Below, in pieces: positions 9,702 to 17,812 of a DNA stretch of 64,000 nucleotides; position 1 is the first letter of the stretch; every line of letters starts with the position of its first letter. The stretch comes from Wenxinia saemankumensis. Its GTDB lineage: Bacteria > Pseudomonadota > Alphaproteobacteria > Rhodobacterales > Rhodobacteraceae. Location: the NCBI RefSeq assembly GCF_900141735.1, contig NZ_FQYO01000002.1, forward strand, positions 372,001-436,000, in the 5' to 3' direction. The notes beneath the pieces are model-generated. The model did not search any database. It had not been told where the DNA came from and saw only the letters and a program-made list of their open reading frames with translations. The translations under genes were made by a program, and so were the position numbers.

Positions 9702-12455
9702 TCAACCGGCGCGGCGCGCCGGGTTGAACCGGGTGGAGGGCGCGACGGCGAAGCGGCCGTTGCGGACCTTGGCGATCCGGCCCTGCCGCAGCAGCGTGCC
9801 GAAGGAGCGCAGCTCGTCCTCGCGGCTGAACTCGGCCGGGGCCATCTCGCGGACCCGGTTCACCAGCTGCGGGCGCGAGAAATCCTCGATCCCCTCGACG
9901 AAGGCGGTGTAGGCCGCCGCCGCTTCCAGCAGGTCGGGCAGGTCCGACGCGCCCATCTCGCGCGCGAAGCGGGCAAAGCCGCCATCCGGGGCCGGCGCCG
10001 GTGCGGGCGCCTCGGCCGAGCCGTCCTGAGACGAGACGCGGCGCGGGCGCACCGGGGTGATCGCTGCGGCGGAGGGCGCCGGGGCTGGCGTGTCGATGCG
10101 CTGCGAGGCCACCAGCTTCAGCGGTGCGGGGCGCGGACGCTCCACCCGGTGCTCGGCGCCCGCCTCGGGGCGGCGCGGCCGCACCACCTGGCGCAGATCG
10201 TCGCGGAAGGCGGCCTCGTCGGCGGCGCCCTTGCCTTCGCCCAGCTGCCGGGCCGCCTCGGCTGCCGCGACGGCCGCCTTGAGGCCGGTCATCGCCTCGC
10301 GCCGGGACTGCGCCTCGGGGGCCGAGATCTCGCCCTCGACCCGCGAATGCAGGCGGCTCGCCTCGGCGTCGTCCTCCTCCAGATCGGGGAGCATGCGGCG
10401 CGGGCGGGCGGAACCGCCGTGGAGCGTGTCCTCCTCGTCGTCTTCGGACTCTTCGTCGGGATCGTCGGTCGCGTCGTGCCCGGCCGTCGTCTCCGCCCTA
10501 GCGGGCACGTCTTCAGGGACGGGGGCCATCATGTCGTCCGCCTCCGGGCGGGCGGGCTCCGCGTCCAGGTCCCGGTCCGCCCCGTCGTCGTCCTCCGCCT
10601 CGGCCAGCGCCATGTCGGCGGCCCAGACGTCGAGATCGGCATCGGCGCGCGCCTCGGCCTCGTCGGGGCCGGCCGCCGCCTTGTCGTCCTCGTCGAGGTG
10701 GCGCAGCGCCACCCGGCGGGGAGAGATCGCGGGCGAGTGCTCCGCTTCTTCGGCGACGGGCGCATCGGGGCCATCCGTGTCCTCTGCCTCGCGGAGCGAG
10801 GCGGAGAGGCGGCGCATCAGGTCGCCCTCCTCCTCGTCGTCGGCGGCGGAGGAGGCGGCGGGATCCGCGGGGTCGATCGCCTGGACGGCGCGGGAGTCCG
10901 GCCCGGCCCCGGAAATGTCCTCCGGCGCCTCGCCGGCGGGGGCCGCGCGGGCCCCGATCCCGGCAAGGTCCACCTGCGGGTCGTCCTCGTCCTCGAACCC
11001 GTAATCGAAGCCGCCGAAGCCGGCGGGGGCCGCAGGACCTTCGGCGTCCTCGTCCTCTTCCGCCAGGGCGGCGAGCTCGGATTGCAGGTCGGCCTCGTCC
11101 TCCTGGCTGAGGGTGCCGGTGGCGAAATCGTCATCCGCGAGCGTGTCGGCGTCGAAACCGGCGCCGGCCACCTCATCCTCGGCATCGTCGGTCGCCCCGG
11201 CCGCGGCGGCGGGTGCGGCCTCGTCCGTCGCGTCGGGCACGCGGCGCATGCGGATGATCCGAGCGCGGACGGGGGGGGGGCTCTCCTCCGTCTCCGCCGG
11301 ATCCTCGGCGGAAATTCCGTGCGCCGTCTCGCCCAACGCGGGGGTGTCGTCGGCCGCGATGTCCTCGTCCGCGAGCGCGTCGACATCGAAGCCACCCCGA
11401 GCGTCCGCCGCGACGAGGGCATCCTCGCCCGCGAGGTCGTCTTCCGCCATCGGCGGGGTCGGGGCGTCATCTTCCGCTGCGACGGGGGTCTCCTCCGCCG
11501 TGTCCCCGGCGCGGGCGGCCGCGGGCGCGACGGCGAGAGCCTCGGCCGGGTCGGAGCCGGCCGGCAGGTCGGCGCCTTCCAGCGCCTCCGCCTCGGTCAG
11601 CCCGTCCTCCGCCGCGGGCTCGTGTTCGGCCTCGTCGTCCTCCCCGGCCACATGATCGGGCCCGTCCCGATCCTCGCCCGCCCGCGGGGGCAGCGCATCC
11701 GGCTGCGGTTGCGGCGCGGGGAAGGCGGAGGTCACGGTCGGCGTGCCCTCCTCCTCGGTATCGGCGAAGCCGGAGGCGAGGGTGGCGCGGCCGGCGGCGG
11801 CGCGGATGCGGCGCAGCTTCGCCGCGATGCTGTCGTCCTCGTCCGCCTCGGACGGGCTGGCGACGGGCTCCGGCGCGGCGGGGGGCGCGGGGGGTGCGGT
11901 CGGGGGCGTCCCGGCCTCCGGCGCCCGGGCCGCCGGGGGCATCGGCGCGGCGGTCCGGGCGGCGGGAGCGTCGGTGCCGGCGGAGGAATCAGCGTCCGCG
12001 TCCGGCGCACTTTCGGCGGGGGCGGGGTCGGGCACGGCGTCCTCGCCCCGCATTCCGGCGGCTGGCGCGGTCGGCGGGGATGCGTCCGCGGATCGCGGCG
12101 CCGCCTCCTCGACGGCCTGCGCATGGGCGGGGGCCTGCGGAGCGGCGGGGGCCTGCGGAGCGGCGGGGGCCTGCGGAGCGGCGGGGGCGGCGAGGGCCGA
12201 GGCGGCGCGCAGGACGATGCCCTCGCCGCTGGTGCGGGCCTCGACCCGGCGCGAGATCTCGCGCTCGGCGATCCGGGCCAGCATGTCGGCGTCGGGGGTC
12301 GGCGGCTCGGCCCCGAAATAGCGGTCGTCGGCGGCGAGGTCGCGGAAATACTCCGCGATCGCCTTCATCGTCCCGAATGAATCGTCGAAGCCCTCGAGGG
12401 TGCACGAGAACGTGCCGTAGGACACCGTGAGGATCTTGCTGCTCGTTCCAACCAT
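9702..12455 (-). CDS. Large acidic low-complexity protein of unknown function
   Basis: A 917-residue protein in three parts. Residues 1-75 are ordered and look conserved (SSKILTVSYGTFSCTLEGFDD, MKAIAEYFRDLAADDRYFG, RIAEREISRRVEAR). Residues 80-800 are extremely rich in A, D, E and P, with a tandem (APAAPQ)3 stretch and recurring blocks such as FDVDALADEDIAADD and FDADTLADDDFATG. The last 120 residues look folded again (DLPDLLEAAAAYTAFVEGIEDFSRPQLVNRV, ending RFAVAPSTRFNPARRAG). No signal peptide or membrane helix. The start is either GTG at 12476 or the chosen ATG at 12455. It is a monocistronic gene divergent from thiN. The ordered ends with a disordered linker suggest a scaffold or tether; I do not recognise a family and assign no function. 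Confidence 0.85.
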   Translation of the reverse strand: MVGTSSKILTVSYGTFSCTLEGFDDSFGTMKAIAEYFRDLAADDRYFGAEPPTPDADMLARIAEREISRRVEARTSGEGIVLRAASALAAPAAPQAPAAPQAPAAPQAPAHAQAVEEAAPRSADASPPTAPAAGMRGEDAVPDPAPAESAPDADADSSAGTDAPAARTAAPMPPAARAPEAGTPPTAPPAPPAAPEPVASPSEADEDDSIAAKLRRIRAAAGRATLASGFADTEEEGTPTVTSAFPAPQPQPDALPPRAGEDRDGPDHVAGEDDEAEHEPAAEDGLTEAEALEGADLPAGSDPAEALAVAPAAARAGDTAEETPVAAEDDAPTPPMAEDDLAGEDALVAADARGGFDVDALADEDIAADDTPALGETAHGISAEDPAETEESPPPVRARIIRMRRVPDATDEAAPAAAAGATDDAEDEVAGAGFDADTLADDDFATGTLSQEDEADLQSELAALAEEDEDAEGPAAPAGFGGFDYGFEDEDDPQVDLAGIGARAAPAGEAPEDISGAGPDSRAVQAIDPADPAASSAADDEEEGDLMRRLSASLREAEDTDGPDAPVAEEAEHSPAISPRRVALRHLDEDDKAAAGPDEAEARADADLDVWAADMALAEAEDDDGADRDLDAEPARPEADDMMAPVPEDVPARAETTAGHDATDDPDEESEDDEEDTLHGGSARPRRMLPDLEEDDAEASRLHSRVEGEISAPEAQSRREAMTGLKAAVAAAEAARQLGEGKGAADEAAFRDDLRQVVRPRRPEAGAEHRVERPRPAPLKLVASQRIDTPAPAPSAAAITPVRPRRVSSQDGSAEAPAPAPAPDGGFARFAREMGASDLPDLLEAAAAYTAFVEGIEDFSRPQLVNRVREMAPAEFSREDELRSFGTLLRQGRIAKVRNGRFAVAPSTRFNPARRAG
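12133..12186. repeat. Three perfect tandem copies of an 18-bp unit inside the acidic-protein gene
   Basis: The unit GCCTGCGGAGCGGCGGGG occurs at 12133-12150, 12151-12168 and 12169-12186 without mismatch. It encodes a six-residue Ala-Pro-Gln repeat on the minus strand. Since 18 bp is six codons, gain or loss of copies would keep the frame, so copy number may vary between strains. Confidence 0.88.
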
Positions 12456-12605
12456 GTCTCGCTCGCTTCCATCCACTTTCCAGCAACAAACCGTTTACCT
12501 GCAATCCGGACGCAAACCGGACCGGCTTCGGGTTGTGCGGGCGGTGATTTTGGGGCCCTTTCGTGACTGTGAACCGGGATCGGGGCGACTTTGCGGAACG
12601 GGGCG

Positions 12606-13292
12606 ATGGCGGGCGATGCGCCGGTGGTGACGACGGCGGGGGGACTCACGCTCCTCGGTGGGGGGCCTGTTAGCCCGGCCGACCTTACCGAGGCGTTAGC
12701 CCTCGCCCCCGTGCTGGCCGCCGCGGATGGCGGCGCCGACGCGGCGCTGGCGGCGGGGCTGCGTCCGGCCGCCGTGATCGGCGACATGGATTCGCTCTCG
12801 GCCGCGGCACGGGCCGCCTTCACCGACGTCCTGCACGAGGTCAGTGAACAGGAGACGACCGATTTCGACAAGGCGCTGCGGGGGGTGGGGGCGCGATTCG
12901 TGATCGGCCTGGGCTTCCTCGGCGGCCGGCTCGACCACGCGCTCGCGGCGCTCAGCGTGCTGGCGGCCCATCCGGGCCGGCGCTGCCTGCTCGCCTCGCC
13001 CGATTCGGTGGTGTTCCTCTGCCCGCCGCGCGTGGCGCTGGACCTCGCGCCTGGCACGACGGTCTCGCTCTGGCCGATCGCGCCCTGCCGCTGCGAGTCG
13101 ACCGGGCTGCGCTGGCCGACCGCGGGTCTCGATCTCGACGCCACCGGGCGGATCGGCACGTCGAACGCGGTGGAGGCGGGGCCGGTCACGCTGGCCCCCT
13201 CCGCCCCCGCCCTGCTGGCGATCCTGCCCCGCCCGGCGCTGGTGCTGGCGGTCCGGGCGCTGGAGGCGGCGCCGGTCTGGGGCGGAAGCTGA
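12606..13292 (+). CDS. Thiamine pyrophosphokinase (thiamine diphosphokinase)
   Basis: A 228-residue enzyme transferring pyrophosphate from ATP to thiamine to make the cofactor thiamine diphosphate. Visible motifs: AAADGGADAAL (substrate/Mg site), AAVIGDMDSL (the I-G-D-x-D-S motif) and TTDFDKAL (T-D-x-x-K-A-L), then FLGGRLDHALA, in family order. The C-terminal half is the beta-sandwich domain (TTVSLWPIAP, GTSNAV). The ATG at 12606 is preferred over an in-frame TTG at 12591. It is divergent from the acidic-protein gene across 150 bp. The symbol thiN or tnr could apply; I leave it open. Confidence 0.9.
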   Translation: MAGDAPVVTTAGGLTLLGGGPVSPADLTEALALAPVLAAADGGADAALAAGLRPAAVIGDMDSLSAAARAAFTDVLHEVSEQETTDFDKALRGVGARFVIGLGFLGGRLDHALAALSVLAAHPGRRCLLASPDSVVFLCPPRVALDLAPGTTVSLWPIAPCRCESTGLRWPTAGLDLDATGRIGTSNAVEAGPVTLAPSAPALLAILPRPALVLAVRALEAAPVWGGS

Positions 13293-13380
13293 GCCCGGCC
13301 GGCGCATCGCTGGTCAAGGGGCCGGGGACGGGCTAGGTCCGGGCGCGACCCCCTCCCGCGCCGGAAGAAGGAGCCCCGCG

Positions 13381-14835
13381 ATGAGCGAGCACGACTACGA
13401 CCTCTTCGTCATCGGCGGCGGTTCGGGCGGCGTCCGCGCGGCCCGCGTCTCGGCGTCGATGGGGGCGAAGGTGGGACTGGCCGAGGAAAGCCGCATGGGC
13501 GGCACCTGCGTGATCCGCGGCTGCGTGCCGAAGAAGCTGATGGTCTTCGCCAGCGGCTTCCGCGAGGGCTTCGGCGAGGCCGCGGCCTATGGCTGGGACA
13601 TGGGGGAGCCGGGCTTCGACTGGGGCCGCTTCCATCCCAAGCTGCGGGCCGAGCTGGACCGGCTGGAGGGCGTCTATCGCAGGCTGCTCAAGTCCTCGGA
13701 TGTCGATATCCACGACCAGCGGGCGCGGATCACCGGTCCGAACGAGGTGACGCTCGCCGACGGCACGGTGAAGACGGCCGGCACGATCCTGATCGCGACC
13801 GGCGGCCACCCGGTGACCCCCGACAAGGACAATGCCCATCTCGGCCTCGTCTCGGACGACATCTTCGAGCTGGAGGAGCTGCCGAAGTCCATCCTCATCA
13901 TCGGCGGCGGCTACATCGCCTGCGAGTTCGCGGCGATCCTCGCCGGGCTCGGCGTCGAGGTGACGCAGTACTACCGGGGCGCGCAGATCCTGCGCGGCTT
14001 CGACGACGAGGCGCGCGGCCTGATCGCGGAAAGCCTGCGCGAGCTGGGCGTCGATTTGCATGTCGGGACCGACATCGTCGAGATGGCCCATGCCGAGAGC
14101 GACCATTTCAATCATCCGACCGGCAGCGACGCGTCGATGGGCGCCGGCGCCGCCGACAGCGCCAAGCTGCTGCCCTCGGACGGCGACAAGGGCTGTCCGG
14201 TCTGGGTCAAGTCGACCAACGGGCGCGAGAAGGTGTTCGACGCCGTGCTCTTCGCCACGGGGCGCAAGCCGAACACCCGCGATCTCGGCCTCGACGAGGT
14301 GGGGGTCAGGACGGGCCGCGGCGGCGAGATCGAGGTGGACGAGTTCTCGCAGACCTCGGTGCCGTCGATCTACGCGATCGGGGACGTGACGAACCGGATC
14401 GCCCTGACGCCCGTCGCGATCCGCGAGGGGATGGCCTTCGCCCGCACCGTCTTCGGGGGCGAGAGGACCTCGATGGATCACGATCTCGTCGCCTCGGCCG
14501 TCTTCACCCGGCCGGAGCTAGGCACGATCGGCCTCACCGAGGAGGAGGCGCGCGAGAAGGGCGCCTGCGAGATCTACTGCGCGTCCTTCCGCCCGATGAA
14601 GAGCGCCTTCGCCGAGAAACCCGACCGGGTGCTGATGAAGCTGGTCGTCGAGGCCGAGAGCCGGAAGGTCGTCGGGTGTCATATCGTCGCGCCGGAGGCG
14701 GGCGAGATGATCCAGCTGGTGGCAATCGCGATCAGGATGGGCGCCACGAAGGAGGATTTCGACCGCACGGTCGCCGTCCACCCCACGATGGCCGAAGAAA
14801 TCGTGACCATGCGCGAGCCGATCCGCACCTACTGA
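13381..14835 (+). CDS. gor: Glutathione-disulfide reductase with an inserted loop
   Basis: A 484-residue FAD/NADPH oxidoreductase that recycles GSSG to GSH. Motifs: FAD fingerprint VIGGGSGGVRAAR (10-22), redox-active disulfide GTCVIRGCVPKK (Cys43 and Cys48), NADPH fold IIGGGYIACEFA (174-184) followed by arginines that would bind the 2'-phosphate, ATGRKPNT, YAIGDVTNR, and the active-site His-Glu HPTMAEE near the C-terminus. Typical length is about 450; the extra comes from a loop at residues 235-272 (EMAHAESDHFNHP, then a G/A/S stretch to GDKGCP) inside the NADPH domain. The reading frame is continuous, so it looks like a true insertion. The start follows AGAAGGAG. Confidence 0.93.
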   Translation: MSEHDYDLFVIGGGSGGVRAARVSASMGAKVGLAEESRMGGTCVIRGCVPKKLMVFASGFREGFGEAAAYGWDMGEPGFDWGRFHPKLRAELDRLEGVYRRLLKSSDVDIHDQRARITGPNEVTLADGTVKTAGTILIATGGHPVTPDKDNAHLGLVSDDIFELEELPKSILIIGGGYIACEFAAILAGLGVEVTQYYRGAQILRGFDDEARGLIAESLRELGVDLHVGTDIVEMAHAESDHFNHPTGSDASMGAGAADSAKLLPSDGDKGCPVWVKSTNGREKVFDAVLFATGRKPNTRDLGLDEVGVRTGRGGEIEVDEFSQTSVPSIYAIGDVTNRIALTPVAIREGMAFARTVFGGERTSMDHDLVASAVFTRPELGTIGLTEEEAREKGACEIYCASFRPMKSAFAEKPDRVLMKLVVEAESRKVVGCHIVAPEAGEMIQLVAIAIRMGATKEDFDRTVAVHPTMAEEIVTMREPIRTY

Positions 14836-14862
14836 CGGGCGCGGGGCGGTTGATTCTGCGGC

Positions 14863-14897
14863 GGAACGTTCCGAAATGGTGATCCATCGGATATAGG
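14863..14897 (+). promoter_or_regulatory. Candidate hflKC promoter overlapped by a perfect palindrome
   Basis: A -10-like TATAGG (14892-14897) lies 17 bp after a weak -35 TTCCGA (14869-14874). A perfect 10-bp palindrome GGAACGTTCC (14863-14872) overlaps that -35. The hflK start is 66 bp downstream. The palindrome could be an operator; no known regulator can be assigned from it. Confidence 0.35.
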
Positions 14898-14962
14898 ACC
14901 GCTTGCGCGGCGCACGTGGGGGAGGCCCTGGCGCCGCACGAGACAAGGGAAGCAGGAGACAG

Positions 14963-16183
14963 ATGGCAGGCAACAACGGTGGCCCCTGGGGCGGCGGCGG
15001 CGGGAACGACGACCGCGGCGGCAACGACGAGGACGTCCGGCGTCCGCAATTCGGCGACCGGCGTCCGGGCGACAGGCGCCCCGGCCAGCGCCGGCCGGGC
15101 GAAGGGCCGCAGATGCCCGAGATCGACGACCTCATGAATCGCGGGCGCGAACAGCTCCGCGTCCTGATGGGCGGACGCCGCGGGCCAACGAACGGCAGCG
15201 GCGGCTCCGGTCAGGGCGGCCCGCGCCTCACCCGCGGCACCGTCGGCCTGATCGTGGCCGGCATCGTGGTGCTGTGGGGGTTCATGTCGTTCTACACGGT
15301 GCGCCCCGAGGAGCAGTCGGTCGAGCTCTTCCTCGGCGACTTCTCGTCGATCGGACAGCCGGGCCTGAACTTCGCCCCCTGGCCCCTGGTCACGCACGAG
15401 GTGGTCAACGTCACCTCCGAACGCTCCGAGCAGATCGGCACCACCGGCCGTGCGAACGAGTCCGAGGGGCTGATGCTGACGACTGACGCGAACATCGTCG
15501 ATATCGGCTTCCAGGTCGTGTGGAACGTCTCCGATCCGGCGCTGATGCTGTTCAACATCGCCGATCCGCAGCTGACCGTGCAGGCCGTGTCTGAATCGGT
15601 GATGCGCGAGGTCATCGCGGCCAGCAACCTCGCCCCGATCCTCAACCGCGACCGGGGCCTGATCGCCCAGCAGGTTCAGGAGCGGATCCAGTCCACGCTC
15701 GACGAATACGAGAGCGGCATCAACATCGTCCGGGTCAACCTCGATACCGCCGACCCGCCGGCGCAGGTGATCGACGCCTTCCGCGAGGTGCAGGCCGCCG
15801 AGCAGGAGCGCGACCGCCTCCAGCGGCAGGCCGACGCCTATGCCAACCGCGTCCTCGCCGAGGCGCGCGGTCAGGCCGCGCAGACGATCGAGGAGGCCGA
15901 GGCCTACCGCGCCCAGACCGTCAACAACGCGACCGGCCAGGCCTCCCGCTTCTCGGCCGTGCTCGAGGAATACCTCCTCGCCGAGGACGTGACGCGCCGC
16001 CGGATCTATCTGGAGACGATGGAGCGGATCCTCGGCGACACGCAGAAGGTGCTGCTCGACCCGTCCGTCGCCGGGGGCGGCGGAAACGGTCAGGGCGGGG
16101 GGACCGGCGTGGTGCCGTTCCTGCCGCTGAACGAGCTCATCCGAAACGACGGTGCCGGCGCAGCCGCCACCGCGGCCAACTGA
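14963..16183 (+). CDS. hflK: FtsH protease modulator HflK
   Basis: A 406-residue SPFH/band-7 membrane protein. The N-terminus is a 90-residue G/R/D/P-rich cytosolic tail, then one membrane helix (GTVGLIVAGIVVLWGFMSFYTV), then the periplasmic SPFH domain starting RPEEQSVELFLGDFSSIGQPGLNF, and a coiled-coil rich in E, A, Q and R (EVQAAEQERDRLQRQADAYANRVLAEARGQ shortened here as a helix, residues 265-330). With HflC it forms a large cage around FtsH and restrains its proteolysis of membrane proteins such as SecY. The ATG at 14963 follows AGGAGA. First gene of the set hflK-hflC-DUF2065-degP, 16 bp from hflC. Confidence 0.94.
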   Translation: MAGNNGGPWGGGGGNDDRGGNDEDVRRPQFGDRRPGDRRPGQRRPGEGPQMPEIDDLMNRGREQLRVLMGGRRGPTNGSGGSGQGGPRLTRGTVGLIVAGIVVLWGFMSFYTVRPEEQSVELFLGDFSSIGQPGLNFAPWPLVTHEVVNVTSERSEQIGTTGRANESEGLMLTTDANIVDIGFQVVWNVSDPALMLFNIADPQLTVQAVSESVMREVIAASNLAPILNRDRGLIAQQVQERIQSTLDEYESGINIVRVNLDTADPPAQVIDAFREVQAAEQERDRLQRQADAYANRVLAEARGQAAQTIEEAEAYRAQTVNNATGQASRFSAVLEEYLLAEDVTRRRIYLETMERILGDTQKVLLDPSVAGGGGNGQGGGTGVVPFLPLNELIRNDGAGAAATAAN

Positions 16184-16199
16184 TAGGGGGGCCCGAGAC

Positions 16200-17393
16200 A
16201 TGAACAAGTCCATCATCATCCTCCCCCTCGTCGTGATCCTGATCGCGCTCGGCCTCAGCTCGATCTTCGTCGTGGACGAGCGCGAGAAGGCCCTCGTCCT
16301 GCAGTTCGGGCAGATCGTCCGCGTGCAGGAAGAGCCGGGGCTGGGCTTCAAGATCCCGCTCGTCCAGGAGGTCGTGAGCTACGACGACCGGATCCTCGCC
16401 CTCGACACGCCCGAGATCGAGGTGACGCCCTCGGACGATCGGCGCCTGTCGGTCGACGCCTTCGCCCGCTACCGGATCGCCGACGTGGTGCGGTTCCGGC
16501 AGGCGGTCGGCATCGGCGGCGTGCGCGTCGCCGAGGACCGGCTGACCAACATCCTCAACGCCCAGATCCGCGAGGTGCTGGGCGCCGATCAGGTCACGTC
16601 CGACACGATCCTGTCCGAGGACCGGCGCACGCTGATGAACCGGATCCGCGACCAGGCGCGGGAGCAGGCCCTCTCGCTCGGCATCGACGTGGTGGACGTG
16701 CGGCTGAAGCAGACGATGCTGCCGGACCAGAACCTCGACGCGACCTTCGCCCGGATGGAGGCCGAGCGGCAGCGCGAGGCCGCGGACGAGATCGCCCGGG
16801 GTAACGAGGCGGCCCAGCGGGTGCGCGCGCTGGCCGACCGGACGGTGACGGAGACGCTGTCAGAGGCGAACCGCGACGCCGACATCACCCGAGGCGAGGC
16901 GGACGCGCAGGCCAACGGCATCTTCGCCAGCGCCTATGGCGCCGATCCCGAGTTCTTCGACTTCTACCGCTCGATGCAGGCCTACGAGCTGGCGCTGCAG
17001 GGCCGGAACTCGACGATGGTGCTGACGCCGGACAGCTCGTTCTTCGACTACCTCTACGACGGCGACCGGCCGGCCCAGGCTCCGACGCCCGGCACATCGG
17101 GCGGCGCGGTCGAGGGCGAGACGCTGGAGCCGGGCGAGTTGCCCGAGGAGGCCCAGGTGGAGGGCACGCCGCCCGAATCGAGCCCCGCGCAGATCGACGC
17201 CGACGAGCAGGCGACCTCGCTCTCGGACGAGAGCGCCGAGTTCGTGATCGACGAGACCTCCGACGCGCCGCTCGAGACCGGCGCGGAAGAGGACGCGGCG
17301 GGCGATCCGCTGCCGGACGCGATCGTCACCGAGGACGACGACGTTCCGCCCGCGGCGATCAACGTCGACCCCGATCCCGAGACGGCGAACTGA
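16200..17393 (+). CDS. hflC: FtsH protease modulator HflC with acidic C-terminal tail
   Basis: A 397-residue partner of HflK. It has one N-terminal membrane helix (IIILPLVVILIALGLSSIFVV), then the SPFH domain (DEREKALVLQFGQIVRVQEEPGLGFKIPL) and helical region to about residue 290, ending FYRSMQAYELALQG and STMVLTPDSSFFDYL, which is where HflC normally ends. About 110 further residues are disordered and strongly acidic (T, E, D, P, S), an extension absent from E. coli HflC (334). Function with HflK as FtsH regulator is family knowledge; the tail's role is unknown. Tight spacing to hflK and DUF2065 indicates one transcript. Confidence 0.93.
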   Translation: MNKSIIILPLVVILIALGLSSIFVVDEREKALVLQFGQIVRVQEEPGLGFKIPLVQEVVSYDDRILALDTPEIEVTPSDDRRLSVDAFARYRIADVVRFRQAVGIGGVRVAEDRLTNILNAQIREVLGADQVTSDTILSEDRRTLMNRIRDQAREQALSLGIDVVDVRLKQTMLPDQNLDATFARMEAERQREAADEIARGNEAAQRVRALADRTVTETLSEANRDADITRGEADAQANGIFASAYGADPEFFDFYRSMQAYELALQGRNSTMVLTPDSSFFDYLYDGDRPAQAPTPGTSGGAVEGETLEPGELPEEAQVEGTPPESSPAQIDADEQATSLSDESAEFVIDETSDAPLETGAEEDAAGDPLPDAIVTEDDDVPPAAINVDPDPETAN

Positions 17394-17401
17394 CGCCGGC
17401 G

Positions 17402-17599
17402 ATGGGGACCGTGCTCTGGGCCCTCGGGCTCGTGCTGATCGTGGAGGGGCTGGTGGTCGCACTGGCCCCTTCGCGCGTCGAGGACCTGCTCGCCGCGCTC
17501 CGCGCCCTGCCGGTGGAGGCGCGGCGGCTGATCGGCTTCCTCGCGCTGACCCTGGGGGCGCTGCTCCTCGCGCTGGGGCGGTCGCTGGGTGTGGGCTGA
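17402..17599 (+). CDS. DUF2065 small membrane protein
   Basis: A 65-residue protein with two membrane helices: VLWALGLVLIVEGLVVALAP and RRLIGFLALTLGALLLALGRSLG. A loop RVEDLLAALRALPVEARR joins them. This pattern is DUF2065 (YjeT-like), which in many proteobacteria sits beside hflKC. It starts 8 bp after the hflC stop, so it belongs to that operon. Function unknown; location inner membrane. Confidence 0.85.
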   Translation: MGTVLWALGLVLIVEGLVVALAPSRVEDLLAALRALPVEARRLIGFLALTLGALLLALGRSLGVG

Positions 17600-17650
17600 G
17601 GGCTGGTACAGCGCTCTCCCCGGTCCGTTTTCGAAGATTACAAGCGCTCA

Positions 17651-17669
17651 ACGCCCTGTGACGCCCTGT
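17651..17669 (+). promoter_or_regulatory. Perfect 9-bp direct repeat, one helical turn apart, upstream of degP
   Basis: ACGCCCTGT occurs at 17651-17659 and 17661-17669, a 10-bp period, in the 213-bp gap before degP. Such side-by-side repeats on one face of the helix are typical binding sites of OmpR-class response regulators. The identity of a binder is unknown; I see no clear -10 fitting it. Confidence 0.4.
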
Positions 17670-17812
17670 TAGCGTCCTTTGTGTTGCGGATCGGCCCCGG
17701 TCCGGCGCATGGTCCGCGACATCCGGGGAAGGCCGCGTGGCCAGACGCGCGGCGCCGTCCGGGGGGGACCCCGGCCGGAGACGACCCGGACAGAATCAGG
17801 AGTATCGACCAC

